This document shows, piece by piece, positions 17,488 through 25,403 of a DNA stretch of 64,000 nucleotides. How positions within the stretch are numbered: position 1 is the first letter of the stretch; each line of letters starts with the position of its first letter. The notes under the pieces were generated by a model. That model worked only from the letters and a program-made list of their open reading frames with translations, was not told the origin of the DNA and searched no databases. This stretch comes from VRUE01 sp963695835 (lineage in GTDB: Bacteria; Actinomycetota; Thermoleophilia; Solirubrobacterales; 70-9), in assembly GCA_963695835.1 (NCBI GenBank), contig CAVOHR010000001.1, positions 930,001-994,000 on the forward strand, written 5' to 3'. The translations under genes and the position numbers were made by a program.

Positions 17488-17868
17488 TCAGCCGGCCCTT
17501 TCGCGGAGCTGTTCGAGCAGCTTCTCGAGCTTCGGGTTCTGGGACGACACTTCGCCCGAGCTTCCCGCGGCTTCGCGGATCTTCGACAGGGTCTTTTCGA
17601 TCGCCGCGACCGGCTTCGCGGCAGGCGGGGCGCCAACTCGCTGTGGGAGCGATTCCCTGATCTTTTTCAGGACCCGGATGACCCGCGCGTCGCCCACTGC
17701 CCCTTGGCCGAACCGCCTCCGCTCCGGGTGCGATTGAGCCGTCCTGCCATGGTTGGCGCGGGCGCGGTTGCCACGAGAGCCCGGCTCGCGTCCGGCCTGA
17801 GCGGACGAGGCGCCGTTTCCGCCCCGTTGATCGCCGCGCTCGGCGTCGGGGCCGTTCGCGCGCGACAT
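17488..17868 (-). CDS. Small hypothetical protein, disordered N-terminus and helical C-terminus
   Basis: 126 residues, no recognised family. The first 65 residues are rich in Gly, Arg, Asn and Ser and look disordered. The remainder predicts amphipathic helices (VIRVLKKIRESL, AAIEKTLSKIREAA, KLEKLLEQLRERA). A strong ribosome site (AAGGGAGGAG) lies six to seven bases before the ATG at 17868, and codon third positions are GC-rich in this frame, which supports a real gene. It lies 131 bases downstream of the TTG-start gene on the same strand and ends 13 bases from the convergent GlxA-type gene. Confidence 0.6.
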   Translation of the reverse strand: MSRANGPDAERGDQRGGNGASSAQAGREPGSRGNRARANHGRTAQSHPERRRFGQGAVGDARVIRVLKKIRESLPQRVGAPPAAKPVAAIEKTLSKIREAAGSSGEVSSQNPKLEKLLEQLRERAG

Positions 17869-17934
17869 GGCCGCTCCTCCCTTCGCGGCGGCGGTCGCGG
17901 GCGATCCGCCCGTCGCCGGCGCGTTCGACCGCGA

Positions 17935-17970
17935 GCCACCGCCGCACCCCGTAAGGAGTGCGGCGGTGGC
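17935..17970 (-). terminator. 13-bp hairpin downstream of the exported helix protein
   Basis: GCCACCGCCGCAC at 17935-17947 pairs perfectly with 17958-17970 around a 10-base loop. It lies 30 bases past the stop of the minus-strand gene 18000-18662 and before the start of the next one. There is no T-run, so it may be a weak terminator or an mRNA-stabilising hairpin. Confidence 0.5.
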
Positions 17971-17999
17971 GAAGGCGATTGCGGCTTTGGCTCCTGGAC

Positions 18000-18662
18000 T
18001 CAGCTTTCGGCCCGGAAGGTGATGCCGTCGAGCAGGACTTCAGGTGCCAGGGCGAACACCTTGCCGCCCAGGTCGATGCCTTCGAAGCTGGTGTTGCCGC
18101 CGAAGACAACCACCGGCCCGGCTTCGAAAGCCCGTACCTGGCCGCTCGCCGGGCGGAATCCCGACGGGAGCGTGAAGATGATCGGACCCGAGCCGGCTTC
18201 GCCGGCGCCTTCGAGGTGGACGATCCCCTCGTGGTCCTTATAGAACTCGACCCGGCCGAAGCTGAACGGGCCTTCCGCGGGGGAGTTGTGCCAGCCTTCC
18301 TCGAACCCGGGCTGGCCGCCGTCACCGACGAAGTGCGGGGCTTCGAGTGGCGAGAGGCTGTTCGCCACGGTAGCCGTGCCAGCCGTGGTCGCCGTCGCTG
18401 CGGCGGTCGCCGACGGGACCGTGCCCAGCTTGGCGAGGTTGATGTTGTTGCCGGTCAGCGTGTGCTTCTTGACCTTGATGCCGGTAACCGCTTCCTTCTT
18501 GATTTTCGCCGTGACGACGGCGTTCTTCTTGAGCTGCTTGGCGCCGACGCTGTTCTTCGGTAGCTTCAGTGCGGCGTAGCTGGTGCCGGCCATCGCGACG
18601 ACGAGCGCCAGTATCGAGATGACCAATGCCGGCGAGGGCCGACGGGAAATGATCGCCTTCAA
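18000..18662 (-). CDS. Exported hypothetical protein of a Thermoleophilia-type family
   Basis: 220 residues. The N-terminus has a single membrane helix (PALVISILALVVAMAGTSYAA) followed by a Lys/Asn-rich segment (LKLPKNSVGAKQLKKNAVV) and an Ala/Thr-rich linker, then a beta-rich C-terminal domain from about residue 105. Proteins with this helix plus K-N-S-V-G-x-K-Q-L pattern are, to my knowledge, frequent in Solirubrobacterales genomes and have no known function. The start is chosen as TTG at 18662 because AGGAGGGAACTC directly precedes it; the frame is open back to 18749 but lacks a comparable site. Confidence 0.75.
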   Translation of the reverse strand: MKAIISRRPSPALVISILALVVAMAGTSYAALKLPKNSVGAKQLKKNAVVTAKIKKEAVTGIKVKKHTLTGNNINLAKLGTVPSATAAATATTAGTATVANSLSPLEAPHFVGDGGQPGFEEGWHNSPAEGPFSFGRVEFYKDHEGIVHLEGAGEAGSGPIIFTLPSGFRPASGQVRAFEAGPVVVFGGNTSFEGIDLGGKVFALAPEVLLDGITFRAES

Positions 18663-18800
18663 GAGTTCCCTCCTGTTCCGGATGGGACGAGACGGTCCCA
18701 TCGACTGGTTGACGCCAAGCAACGTATACGGTCCAAATCGTTTGCGCAAGACCCCGGGGATACCTCACTGCAAGGGATCGTGCAGTCTTCCGCCTCGACG

Positions 18801-19268
18801 ATGAGTCGCCGCGACAAGATCAAGCTAAGCGACGCCGAGCTGCTCGAGCTGCTCGAGAGCGAGCGGATCGCCGTCGTCTCCTCGCTCGGCCCGCGCGGCT
18901 GGCCGCACTCGATGCCGCTCTGGTTCGTGCCGCGCGCGGGCGAGGTCTGGGTCTGGACCTACGCCAAGTCGCAGAAGGTGCGGAATCTGGAACGCGACCC
19001 GCGGGCGACGGTGCTGGTCGAGACCGGGCACGAGTACGGCGAGCTGCGCGGGGCGATGATCGAAGCCGAGGCGAAGATCCACCGCGACTTCGAGACGGTG
19101 ATCGGGTTCGCGGAGGAGCTGACCGTCCGCTACGCGGAGGGGATCTCCTCGGTCGAGGGCGACGCCAGGGCGGCGCTCGAAGCCCAGGCGCCGAAGCGGG
19201 TCGCGATCCATTTCAAGCCGCTGCGGGTCGCGACCTGGGACCACCGTAAGCTGGGCGGCAGCTACTGA
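18801..19268 (+). CDS. Pyridoxamine-phosphate-oxidase-fold (PPOX) protein
   Basis: A 155-residue split-barrel protein of the PPOX class (flavin or F420 dependent). It shows the barrel strands IAVVSSLGPRGWPHSMPLWF and EVWVWTYAKSQKVRNLERDPRATVLVE, in which the SQKVRNLxRDPR stretch is typical of F420/FMN-binding actinobacterial members. Substrate is unknown. ATG at 18801 is preferred; GTG at 18780 is an in-frame alternative. The following glycoside hydrolase gene starts seven bases after the stop, so the two are probably co-transcribed. Confidence 0.82.
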   Translation: MSRRDKIKLSDAELLELLESERIAVVSSLGPRGWPHSMPLWFVPRAGEVWVWTYAKSQKVRNLERDPRATVLVETGHEYGELRGAMIEAEAKIHRDFETVIGFAEELTVRYAEGISSVEGDARAALEAQAPKRVAIHFKPLRVATWDHRKLGGSY

Positions 19269-19275
19269 GCGCCCG

Positions 19276-20439
19276 ATGAGAATCGCCAAGATCGCAATCT
19301 CCCTGGCCCTTTCCGCGGCGCTGATCGCCGCGGTGGCGAGCGCTGCCGAAACGACGTCGTCGGCACACCACGGCACCGGCGCCCTGCCGCCGCCACCGCA
19401 CGCCGGCGGGCCGCCCCCGCCCGCCCCGCGCGGCTTCTTCGGCATCGCCCCGCAGACCGCACTGACCGCAACCGACGCCGAATACATGCGCGCCGGCGGG
19501 ATCGGCAGCGTGCGCTGGCCGCTCCCCTGGGCCGGCGTGCAGCCGACGGCCGGCGGCGGCTACCTCTGGGACGGCACCGACGAGGTCGTCGCCACCGCGG
19601 CGAAGCGGCACCTCACCGTGCTTCCCTTCCTCTACGGGACGCCGCCGTGGCTGGCGAGCAAGCCGACCACGCTGCCGGTCGAAAACGGCCGTCAGCGGGC
19701 CGCCTGGGTCGCCTTCGTCCGCGCCGCGGTCGAACGCTATGGCCCGGGTGGCAGCTTCTGGCGCCGGCACCGCCCCGGCAGCGCCGAACCGCTGCCACGG
19801 CTGCCGATCAGCAGCTGGCAGATCTGGAACGAGGCGAACTTCTTCTACTTCGCCTTCCCGGTCTCCCCGGCCCGCTACGCGGAGACCCTGAAGCTGGCCA
19901 ACGGCGCGGTCGAGTCGGTCGACCCGGGGGCCGAAGTCGTGCTCAGCGGCCTCTTCGGCGAACCCGACCAGGGCGGCCGGTTCGGGATGCCGGCGGCCCG
20001 GTTCCTGGCGGCGCTCTACCGGGTGCCGGGGATCAAGGCCGACTTCGACGCCGCCGCCCTTCACCCCTACGCGGTCGACGCCGGATCGCTGGCCGAGCTG
20101 ACCGAAGGCATGCGCGGAACGATGCTTGCGAACCACGACGCGGGCGCCGGCCTCTACATCACCGAGATGGGCTGGGGCTCGCAGAGCAACTTCCAGCACG
20201 ACGCCTTCGAGCAGGGAGTCCAGGGCCAGGTCCGCGAGCTGCGCAAGTCCTACGCGTTCCTGCTCCAGAACCGCCACCGGCTCAACCTCGAGGGGGCCTA
20301 CTGGTTCTCCTGGCAGGACCTGGCCGGATCGTGCGACTTCTGCGACTCGGTCGGCCTCTTCCACGCCGGGCGGCGGCTGCGGCCGAAGCCCGCCTGGCAC
20401 GCCTTCGTCCAGATCACCGGCGGCCTGCCCCGGCCGTAG
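19276..20439 (+). CDS. Secreted clan GH-A glycoside hydrolase
   Basis: 387 residues with a signal peptide (AKIAISLALSAALIAAVASA), a Pro/His-rich linker (residues about 35-50) and a TIM-barrel glycosidase domain resembling GH5/GH39-type enzymes. The predicted acid/base is E186 in SSWQIWNEANFF, and the nucleophile E297 in YITEMGWGSQ, about 110 residues apart as expected for clan GH-A. SVRWPLPWAGVQP near the start of the barrel is also typical. The polymer attacked is unknown; its place before the glycan locus suggests remodelling of a surface polysaccharide, which is inference. Confidence 0.8.
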   Translation: MRIAKIAISLALSAALIAAVASAAETTSSAHHGTGALPPPPHAGGPPPPAPRGFFGIAPQTALTATDAEYMRAGGIGSVRWPLPWAGVQPTAGGGYLWDGTDEVVATAAKRHLTVLPFLYGTPPWLASKPTTLPVENGRQRAAWVAFVRAAVERYGPGGSFWRRHRPGSAEPLPRLPISSWQIWNEANFFYFAFPVSPARYAETLKLANGAVESVDPGAEVVLSGLFGEPDQGGRFGMPAARFLAALYRVPGIKADFDAAALHPYAVDAGSLAELTEGMRGTMLANHDAGAGLYITEMGWGSQSNFQHDAFEQGVQGQVRELRKSYAFLLQNRHRLNLEGAYWFSWQDLAGSCDFCDSVGLFHAGRRLRPKPAWHAFVQITGGLPRP

Positions 20440-20477
20440 GGAGCGGGCCGGGTGGCCGGCCGAATAGCATCGGCGCC

Positions 20478-21206
20478 ATGTCACCCGAGGAGAAGGGTCC
20501 GGCGTGGCTCGTCCTTCCCACCTACAACGAGGCGGGGAACATCGAGAGGTTCGTCGAGGCGGTTCGGGACAAGCTGCCCGCTTCGGCCCGGGTGCTGATC
20601 GTCGACGACAACTCGCCAGACGGGACCGGCTGGATCGCGGACCAGATCGCCGCCGAGCACGAGCAGGTCAGTGTCCTGCACAGGCAGCGCAAGGAAGGCC
20701 TCGGCCCCGCTTACATCGCCGGCTTCCGGCGGGCGCTGGAGCAGGGGGCCGGCTACGTGGTTGAGATGGACTCCGACTTCTCCCACGACCCCGCCTACCT
20801 GCCGCGCCTGCTCGAGGCGGGAGAACGGGCGGACCTGGCACTTGGCTCCCGCTACGTCGACGGCGGCGGCGTGACCGACTGGAGCGCCCTGCGACGGGCG
20901 ATCAGCCGCGGCGGCAGCGCCTACGCCCGCCTCGTCCTCGGCGTCGGCGTCCGCGACCTGACCGGCGGCTTCAAGTGCTTCCGCCGCGAGGTCCTGGAGG
21001 CGATCGACCTCGACGCGATCTCCTCGCGCGGCTACGCCTTCCAGATCGAGATGACCTACCGGGCGATCCAGCGCGGCTTCCGCGTGGTCGAGGTGCCGAT
21101 CGTCTTCCGCGACCGCGAGGTCGGCTCCTCGAAGATGGATCGCTCGATCGTCGCCGAGGCGATCTGGCGGGTGCCGCTGCTGCGGCTCGGGAGAGTCCGG
21201 GACTGA
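20478..21206 (+). CDS. Polyprenyl-phosphate mannosyltransferase (DPM1-like GT2)
   Basis: A 242-residue GT2 enzyme of the dolichol/polyprenol-phosphate mannose synthase family without the C-terminal membrane domain. Marks: VLPTYNEAGNIE, LIVDDNSPDGTG, the DxD motif in VVEMDSDFSHDP, and TGGFKCFRREVLEAI. It transfers mannose (or another hexose) from its nucleotide donor to a polyprenyl phosphate at the inner membrane face, making donors for GT-C enzymes outside. Several GT-C-like proteins are encoded downstream. The ATG at 20478 is clear. It is convergent with the PP-loop gene, three bases away. Confidence 0.88.
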   Translation: MSPEEKGPAWLVLPTYNEAGNIERFVEAVRDKLPASARVLIVDDNSPDGTGWIADQIAAEHEQVSVLHRQRKEGLGPAYIAGFRRALEQGAGYVVEMDSDFSHDPAYLPRLLEAGERADLALGSRYVDGGGVTDWSALRRAISRGGSAYARLVLGVGVRDLTGGFKCFRREVLEAIDLDAISSRGYAFQIEMTYRAIQRGFRVVEVPIVFRDREVGSSKMDRSIVAEAIWRVPLLRLGRVRD

Positions 21207-21209
21207 CGC

Positions 21210-22415
21210 CTACCGGCGTATGCGCTCGGTCAGCCGGCGCAGCGGTCCCCGGTGGCTGAGCGGTGGTGGGCCCGGTCGGGTCCTGCTGCGGTGGCCGGCG
21301 GGGAATCCGAGTTGCCGCTTGCCCCGCGATACGGCGACTTCGACGGCGGGCTCCAGGTCTGCGCGTCCGGCCACCCGGATGGCGTCGAGCAGGTCTTCCC
21401 ACAAGACGAGCTGAATGGGCTGGTCGATCCTGGCGGCCGCGACGGCGCCGAGATCGAGTTCGGCCGGAAAGGTCTCGAGGCGCTCGCGGGCTCCGAGCGC
21501 CTCGAGGGTGACCATCGTCATCAGGCACTTGCGGCAACGACCGCAGTTGTAGGCGCCGCCGGGGTTCTCCCAGCAGACCCTCAGCGTTCGCTGGACGATC
21601 GGATGCTCGGCGATCATGCCGATTCGCTCGACCCTGCTGTAGAGGCCGCCGCAGTCGACGATCTCGAGCTGCTCGGTGCTCCACAGGTGGTCGACCATCC
21701 GGCTGGCCGCGACCGGAACCTGGACTTCGTGGTCCACGTCACCGGCAAACAGGACCCGTTCGAAGCGCGGCGCCAGCAGAAGCGCGACCGCCACCAACGC
21801 GCAGGCATAGTAGATCTCCCAGCGCACGAGCGGATCGGACAGCTGCCTGAGGTTGGTATCGATGACGTGCAGGTCGAGTCCCATCGCCTCCGCCCCCTCG
21901 CGCAGCCGGAGCTCAACCTCGTCTGCCAGCTCGGCATGCTGAGGCCCGTCACGCCGCAGGTCGAAACCGCGGACGAAGATGAGGTCGGTGATGTCCGGGG
22001 CGTCGAGGACGGTCGCCCAGGAGTCGACTCCGCCGCTGAAGAACGCGGCCACCCGGCCGGTTCTCTGGGGTGCCTCGGGCTCCACGGCCGGAGCGGAAAC
22101 CGCGACTTCCTCGAGCGGCGGGTCGCCGAAATCCCAGTCGCGTGACCAGGCTCGCTGTATCGCCTGGAACTCCCTCTGGTTGCGGAGAACACGCGGGCTG
22201 ACCGGACCCGGTAGGGCGAGCGATCCCCCGAGGCGCATTGCCGGCAGGAGGCATGCCGCGAGGGCAGCGTCGGCGCCGCTCGCGATCCGATCGATGTCGC
22301 CGGACCGGAAGTAGATCTGCCGACGATCCTGCCCGAGCCGCGCTTCGAATGACAGTTGCCCCGGTTCGGTGCGCAGGTCGAGGACCTCGTGACGCTCTCC
22401 TCCTACGCTCCCCAT
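21210..22415 (-). CDS. PP-loop ATP-pyrophosphatase-like protein with CxxCxxC motif
   Basis: 401 residues. The middle carries an ATP pyrophosphatase PP-loop, S127-G-G-V-D-S132 in AAFFSGGVDSW, preceded by an uncharacterised N-terminal domain of about 115 residues. A triple-cysteine cluster C291-x2-C294-x2-C297 (YNCGRCRKCLMT) follows, which may bind zinc or a cluster. PP-loop enzymes adenylate a carbonyl, amide or tRNA base (NAD synthase, QueC, asparagine synthase, ThiI/TtcA). This protein resembles the QueC/asparagine-synthase-like group only in general layout. It sits at the edge of the glycan locus, divergent from the SDR genes, so sugar amidation or thiolation is possible but speculative. 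Confidence 0.7.
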   Translation of the reverse strand: MGSVGGERHEVLDLRTEPGQLSFEARLGQDRRQIYFRSGDIDRIASGADAALAACLLPAMRLGGSLALPGPVSPRVLRNQREFQAIQRAWSRDWDFGDPPLEEVAVSAPAVEPEAPQRTGRVAAFFSGGVDSWATVLDAPDITDLIFVRGFDLRRDGPQHAELADEVELRLREGAEAMGLDLHVIDTNLRQLSDPLVRWEIYYACALVAVALLLAPRFERVLFAGDVDHEVQVPVAASRMVDHLWSTEQLEIVDCGGLYSRVERIGMIAEHPIVQRTLRVCWENPGGAYNCGRCRKCLMTMVTLEALGARERLETFPAELDLGAVAAARIDQPIQLVLWEDLLDAIRVAGRADLEPAVEVAVSRGKRQLGFPAGHRSRTRPGPPPLSHRGPLRRLTERIRR

Positions 22416-22462
22416 GCGGGACAGGCTACGCGGCCCGGCGCCTGCGGTAGCGTCCCCGGCCC

Positions 22463-23561
22463 TTGAGCGCGAAACGCCTGCTGATCACCGGGGGCGCCGG
22501 CTTCGTCGGCTCCAACCTCGCCGTCTCGCTGGCGGCGCGGCACCCGGGATGGGAGATCGTCGCGCTCGACAACCTCTACCGCCGCGGCTCGGAGCTCAAC
22601 CTGCCGCGGCTGGAGGCGGCGGGGGTCGAGTTCGCGCGCGGCGACGTGCGCGAGCCCGGCGATCTCGAGCGGTTCGCGCAGCTCGACGCGGTCGTCGAGT
22701 GCTCGGCCGAGCCCTCCGTCATGTCGGGAACCGACGGCGACACCTCCTACCTCGTGCACACCAACCTGATCGGCGCCTACAACTGCCTCGAGCTGGCCCG
22801 CCGCGCCGGCGCCCAGATCGTCTTCCTCTCGACCAGCCGCGTCTACCCGGTCGAACCGCAGCTCGCGCTTGCGCCTCGAGGAGGCGGAGACCCGCTTCGA
22901 GCTGGCGGCCGAGCAGCCGCTGCCGGGCGCCTCCGTCGCCGGCATCGCCGAGGACTTCCCGCTGGGCGGTGCCCGCACCCTCTACGGCACGACCAAGCTC
23001 GCCGCCGAGCTGCTGATCGAGGAGTACCGAGCCGGCTTCGGGCTTCGCGCGGTCGTCGACCGCTGCGGCGTGATCGCCGGTCCCTGGCAGATGGGCAAGG
23101 TCGACCAGGGCGTGTTCACCCACTGGATGCTGTCGCACCACTTCAGGCGACCCCTGCGCTACATCGGCTTCGGCGGTGCCGGCAAGCAGGTGCGCGACCT
23201 GCTCCACGTCGAGGACCTGGTCGACCTGGTCGAGCGCCAGCTGCTCGATCCCGAGCGCTGGGACGGCGGCGTCTTCAACGTCGGCGGCGGGCGCGAGTGC
23301 TCGCTCTCGCTGCGCGAGACGACGGCGATCTGCCGCGAGCTGACCGGCAACGAGGTGCCGGTCGAGCCGGTCGAGGCGACGCGGGCGGGCGACGTGCCGG
23401 TCTACCTCTCGGACTGCGGCAAGCTGTTCGAGTTCGACGAGTGGCGACCGCGGCGCGGCGCCCGGCAGGTCCTCGCCGACATCGACGCCTGGATCGCCGC
23501 CGACGAGGAGCGGATCGGGCGGGCCCTGAAGATCGAAGCCCCCGCGGCGGGAAGGAGCTAG
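22463..23561 (+). pseudogene. NAD-dependent sugar epimerase/dehydratase, one frame break
   Basis: An extended SDR of 365 residues once one extra base is removed at the CTTG of 22868-22871. The first frame gives the Rossmann start LLITGGAGFVGSNLA and the strand IVFLSTSRVYP. The second gives the catalytic YGTTK (YxxxK), DRCGVIAGPWQMG and GKQVRDLLHVEDLVDL. It resembles the CDP-paratose 2-epimerase-like group and is paralogous to the next gene. The start is a TTG at 22463. Coding bias holds on both sides of the break, so this is a sequence error or a recent mutation. SDR2 follows after six bases with an AAGGAG site. Confidence 0.7.
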
Positions 23562-23567
23562 AAGCAG

Positions 23568-24645
23568 ATGCCGGCAGCCATCGTCACCGGCTCGGGCGGG
23601 CTGATCGGCTCCGAGGCCGTCGCCCACTTCGTCGCGCGAGGGCTACGACGTGGTCGGGATCGAGAACGACATGCGGGCCAGCTTCTTCGGCCCCGAGGCC
23701 TCGACCGCCCACGTCACCGAGCGACTGCTGGCCGAGCACCCCGAGTTCCGCAGCGAGAGCGTCGACATCCGCGACCGCGACGCGGTCGAGCGGATCTTCC
23801 GCGAGCGGGCCGGGCAGATCGAGCTGGTCGTCCACACCGCCGCCCAGCCCTCCCACGACTGGGCGGCGAGCGACCCGCAGACCGACTTCGGCGTCAACGC
23901 CAACGGCACGCTCAACCTGCTCGAGGCGACCCGCACCCACGCGCCCGCCGCCACCTTCGTCTTCTGCTCGACCAACAAGGTCTACGGCGACACGCCCGAA
24001 CCGGCTGCCGCTGGAGGAGCAGGAGACGCGGCTGGAGCTGCCCGAGGTCCCACCGCTACTTCAAGGGCATCGACACCTCGATGTCGATCGACGCCTCGAC
24101 CCACTCGCTGTTCGGCGTCTCCAAGGCCGCCGCCGACCTGCTGGTGCAGGAGTACGGGCGCTACTTCGAGCATGCCCACCGTCTGCTTCCGCGGCGGCTG
24201 CCTGACCGGGCCCCAGCACGCCGGCGCCAAGCTGCACGGCTTCCTCGCCTACCTGATGAAGTGCACCGTCACCGGCACGCCCTACACCGTCTTCGGCTAC
24301 GGCGGCAAGCAGGTGCGCGACAACATCCACTGCGCCGACCTGATCGCCGCCTTCGCCGCCTTCCACGGCGCGCCGCGCGCTGCCGCCGTCTACAACATCG
24401 GCGGCGGCCGCCACAGCAACTGCTCGATGCTCGAGGCGATCGACGCCTGCGAGCGGATCGCCGGCCGCGAGCTCGACTGGGAGCTGGGCGAGGAGCCGCG
24501 GATCGGCGACCACCGCTGGTGGATCTCCGACCTGGCGCCGTTCGAAGCCGACTACCCCGAGTGGGAGCTGCGCTACGGGATCGAGGAGATCCTGCGCGAG
24601 ATCCACGAGCAGAACGCCGAGCGCTGGAGCGCCGCCCCGGCATGA
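23568..24645 (+). pseudogene. CDP-paratose 2-epimerase-like SDR, four frame breaks
   Basis: Removing four single extra bases, near 23640-23642 (GGG), 23995-23997 (CCC), 24049-24051 (CCC) and 24171 (C before ATG), restores a 357-residue protein. Segments in order: IVTGSGGLIGSEAV, VVGIENDMRASFFG, VVHTAAQPSHDWA, FCSTNKVYGDTP, THSLFGVSKAAADLL, CFRGGCLTGPQHAG, GKQVRDNIHCADLI. These match the CDP-paratose 2-epimerase/RfbE-like family; the usual catalytic Tyr is Phe in LFGVSK. Alternate frames translate to Arg/Pro-rich noise, so no segment was under long neglect. The stop overlaps the start of the next GT2 (ATGA). Confidence 0.7.
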
Positions 24646-25403
24646 AGCTCTCGGTCGTCATCCCGGCGCAGAACGAGGAGGGCTCGGTCGGCACCACGGT
24701 GGAGGGGATCGTCGCGGTGCTGGAGCGGGAGGGGATCGACTACGAGGTGCTGGTCGTCGACGACGGCAGCGAGGACGCGACCGCGGCCGTCGTCGCGGCG
24801 ATCGCCGAGCGCAACCCGCGCGTGAACTGCCGCCCCTCGCCCTACGAGAAGGGCTTCGGGATGGCGATCCGCGCCGGCCTCGACCTGTTCGAGGGCGACG
24901 CGGTGGTGATCGCGATGGCCGACGCATCCGACGACCCCGAGGACGTCGTCCGCTACCACCGCCTGCTCGAAGAGGGCTGGGACTGCGTCTTCGGCTCGCG
25001 CTTCGTCCCGGGGGCGACGGTCCACGACTACCCGCAGCTGAAGCTGGTGGTCAACCGCCTCGCCAACCAGTTCATCCGCATCCTCTTCCGCCACGGCTAC
25101 AACGACACCACCAACGCCTTCAAGGGCTACCGGCGCGAGGTGATCGAGACGATCCAGCCGCTGCTCTCCAAGCACTTCAACCTGACCGTCGAGATGCCGC
25201 TGAAGGCGATCGTCCGCGGCCACAGCTTCGAGGTGATCCCGATCTCCTGGACCAACCGCACCGCCGGGGTGCCGAAGCTGGCGATGAAGGAGATGGGCAG
25301 CCGCTACCTGTTCATCGTCCTCTACGTCTGGCTGGAGAAGGCGCTCAGCCGGGGCGATTACCGGGTGCGGGAGCGGCGGGAGCGCGTTTCGCCCAGAGCC
25401 TGA
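24642..25403 (+). CDS. GT2 glycosyltransferase, polyprenyl-phosphate type
   Basis: 253 residues: LSVVIPAQNEEGSVG, VLVVDDGSEDATA, acidic motif IAMADASDDPEDV, FGSRFVPGA and NAFKGYRREVIETI. The layout resembles DPM1/polyisoprenyl-phosphate glycosyltransferases of the GT2 family, with SWTNRTAG near the end. The motif is DAS rather than DxD followed by acidic residues. The ATG overlaps the stop of the SDR gene, so it belongs to that operon. Its last 59 bases overlap, tail to tail, the GT-C gene on the other strand. Confidence 0.85.
   Translation: MKLSVVIPAQNEEGSVGTTVEGIVAVLEREGIDYEVLVVDDGSEDATAAVVAAIAERNPRVNCRPSPYEKGFGMAIRAGLDLFEGDAVVIAMADASDDPEDVVRYHRLLEEGWDCVFGSRFVPGATVHDYPQLKLVVNRLANQFIRILFRHGYNDTTNAFKGYRREVIETIQPLLSKHFNLTVEMPLKAIVRGHSFEVIPISWTNRTAGVPKLAMKEMGSRYLFIVLYVWLEKALSRGDYRVRERRERVSPRA

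Noticed and set aside
22868..24171. Programmed +1 frameshifting in the two SDR genes
   Set aside because: Some sites (CTTG, CCCG, GGGC) could slip, but others (GAG-C-ATG, GTC-C-CAC) allow no tRNA re-pairing, and five events in two enzymes would destroy yield. Sequence error or decay is simpler.
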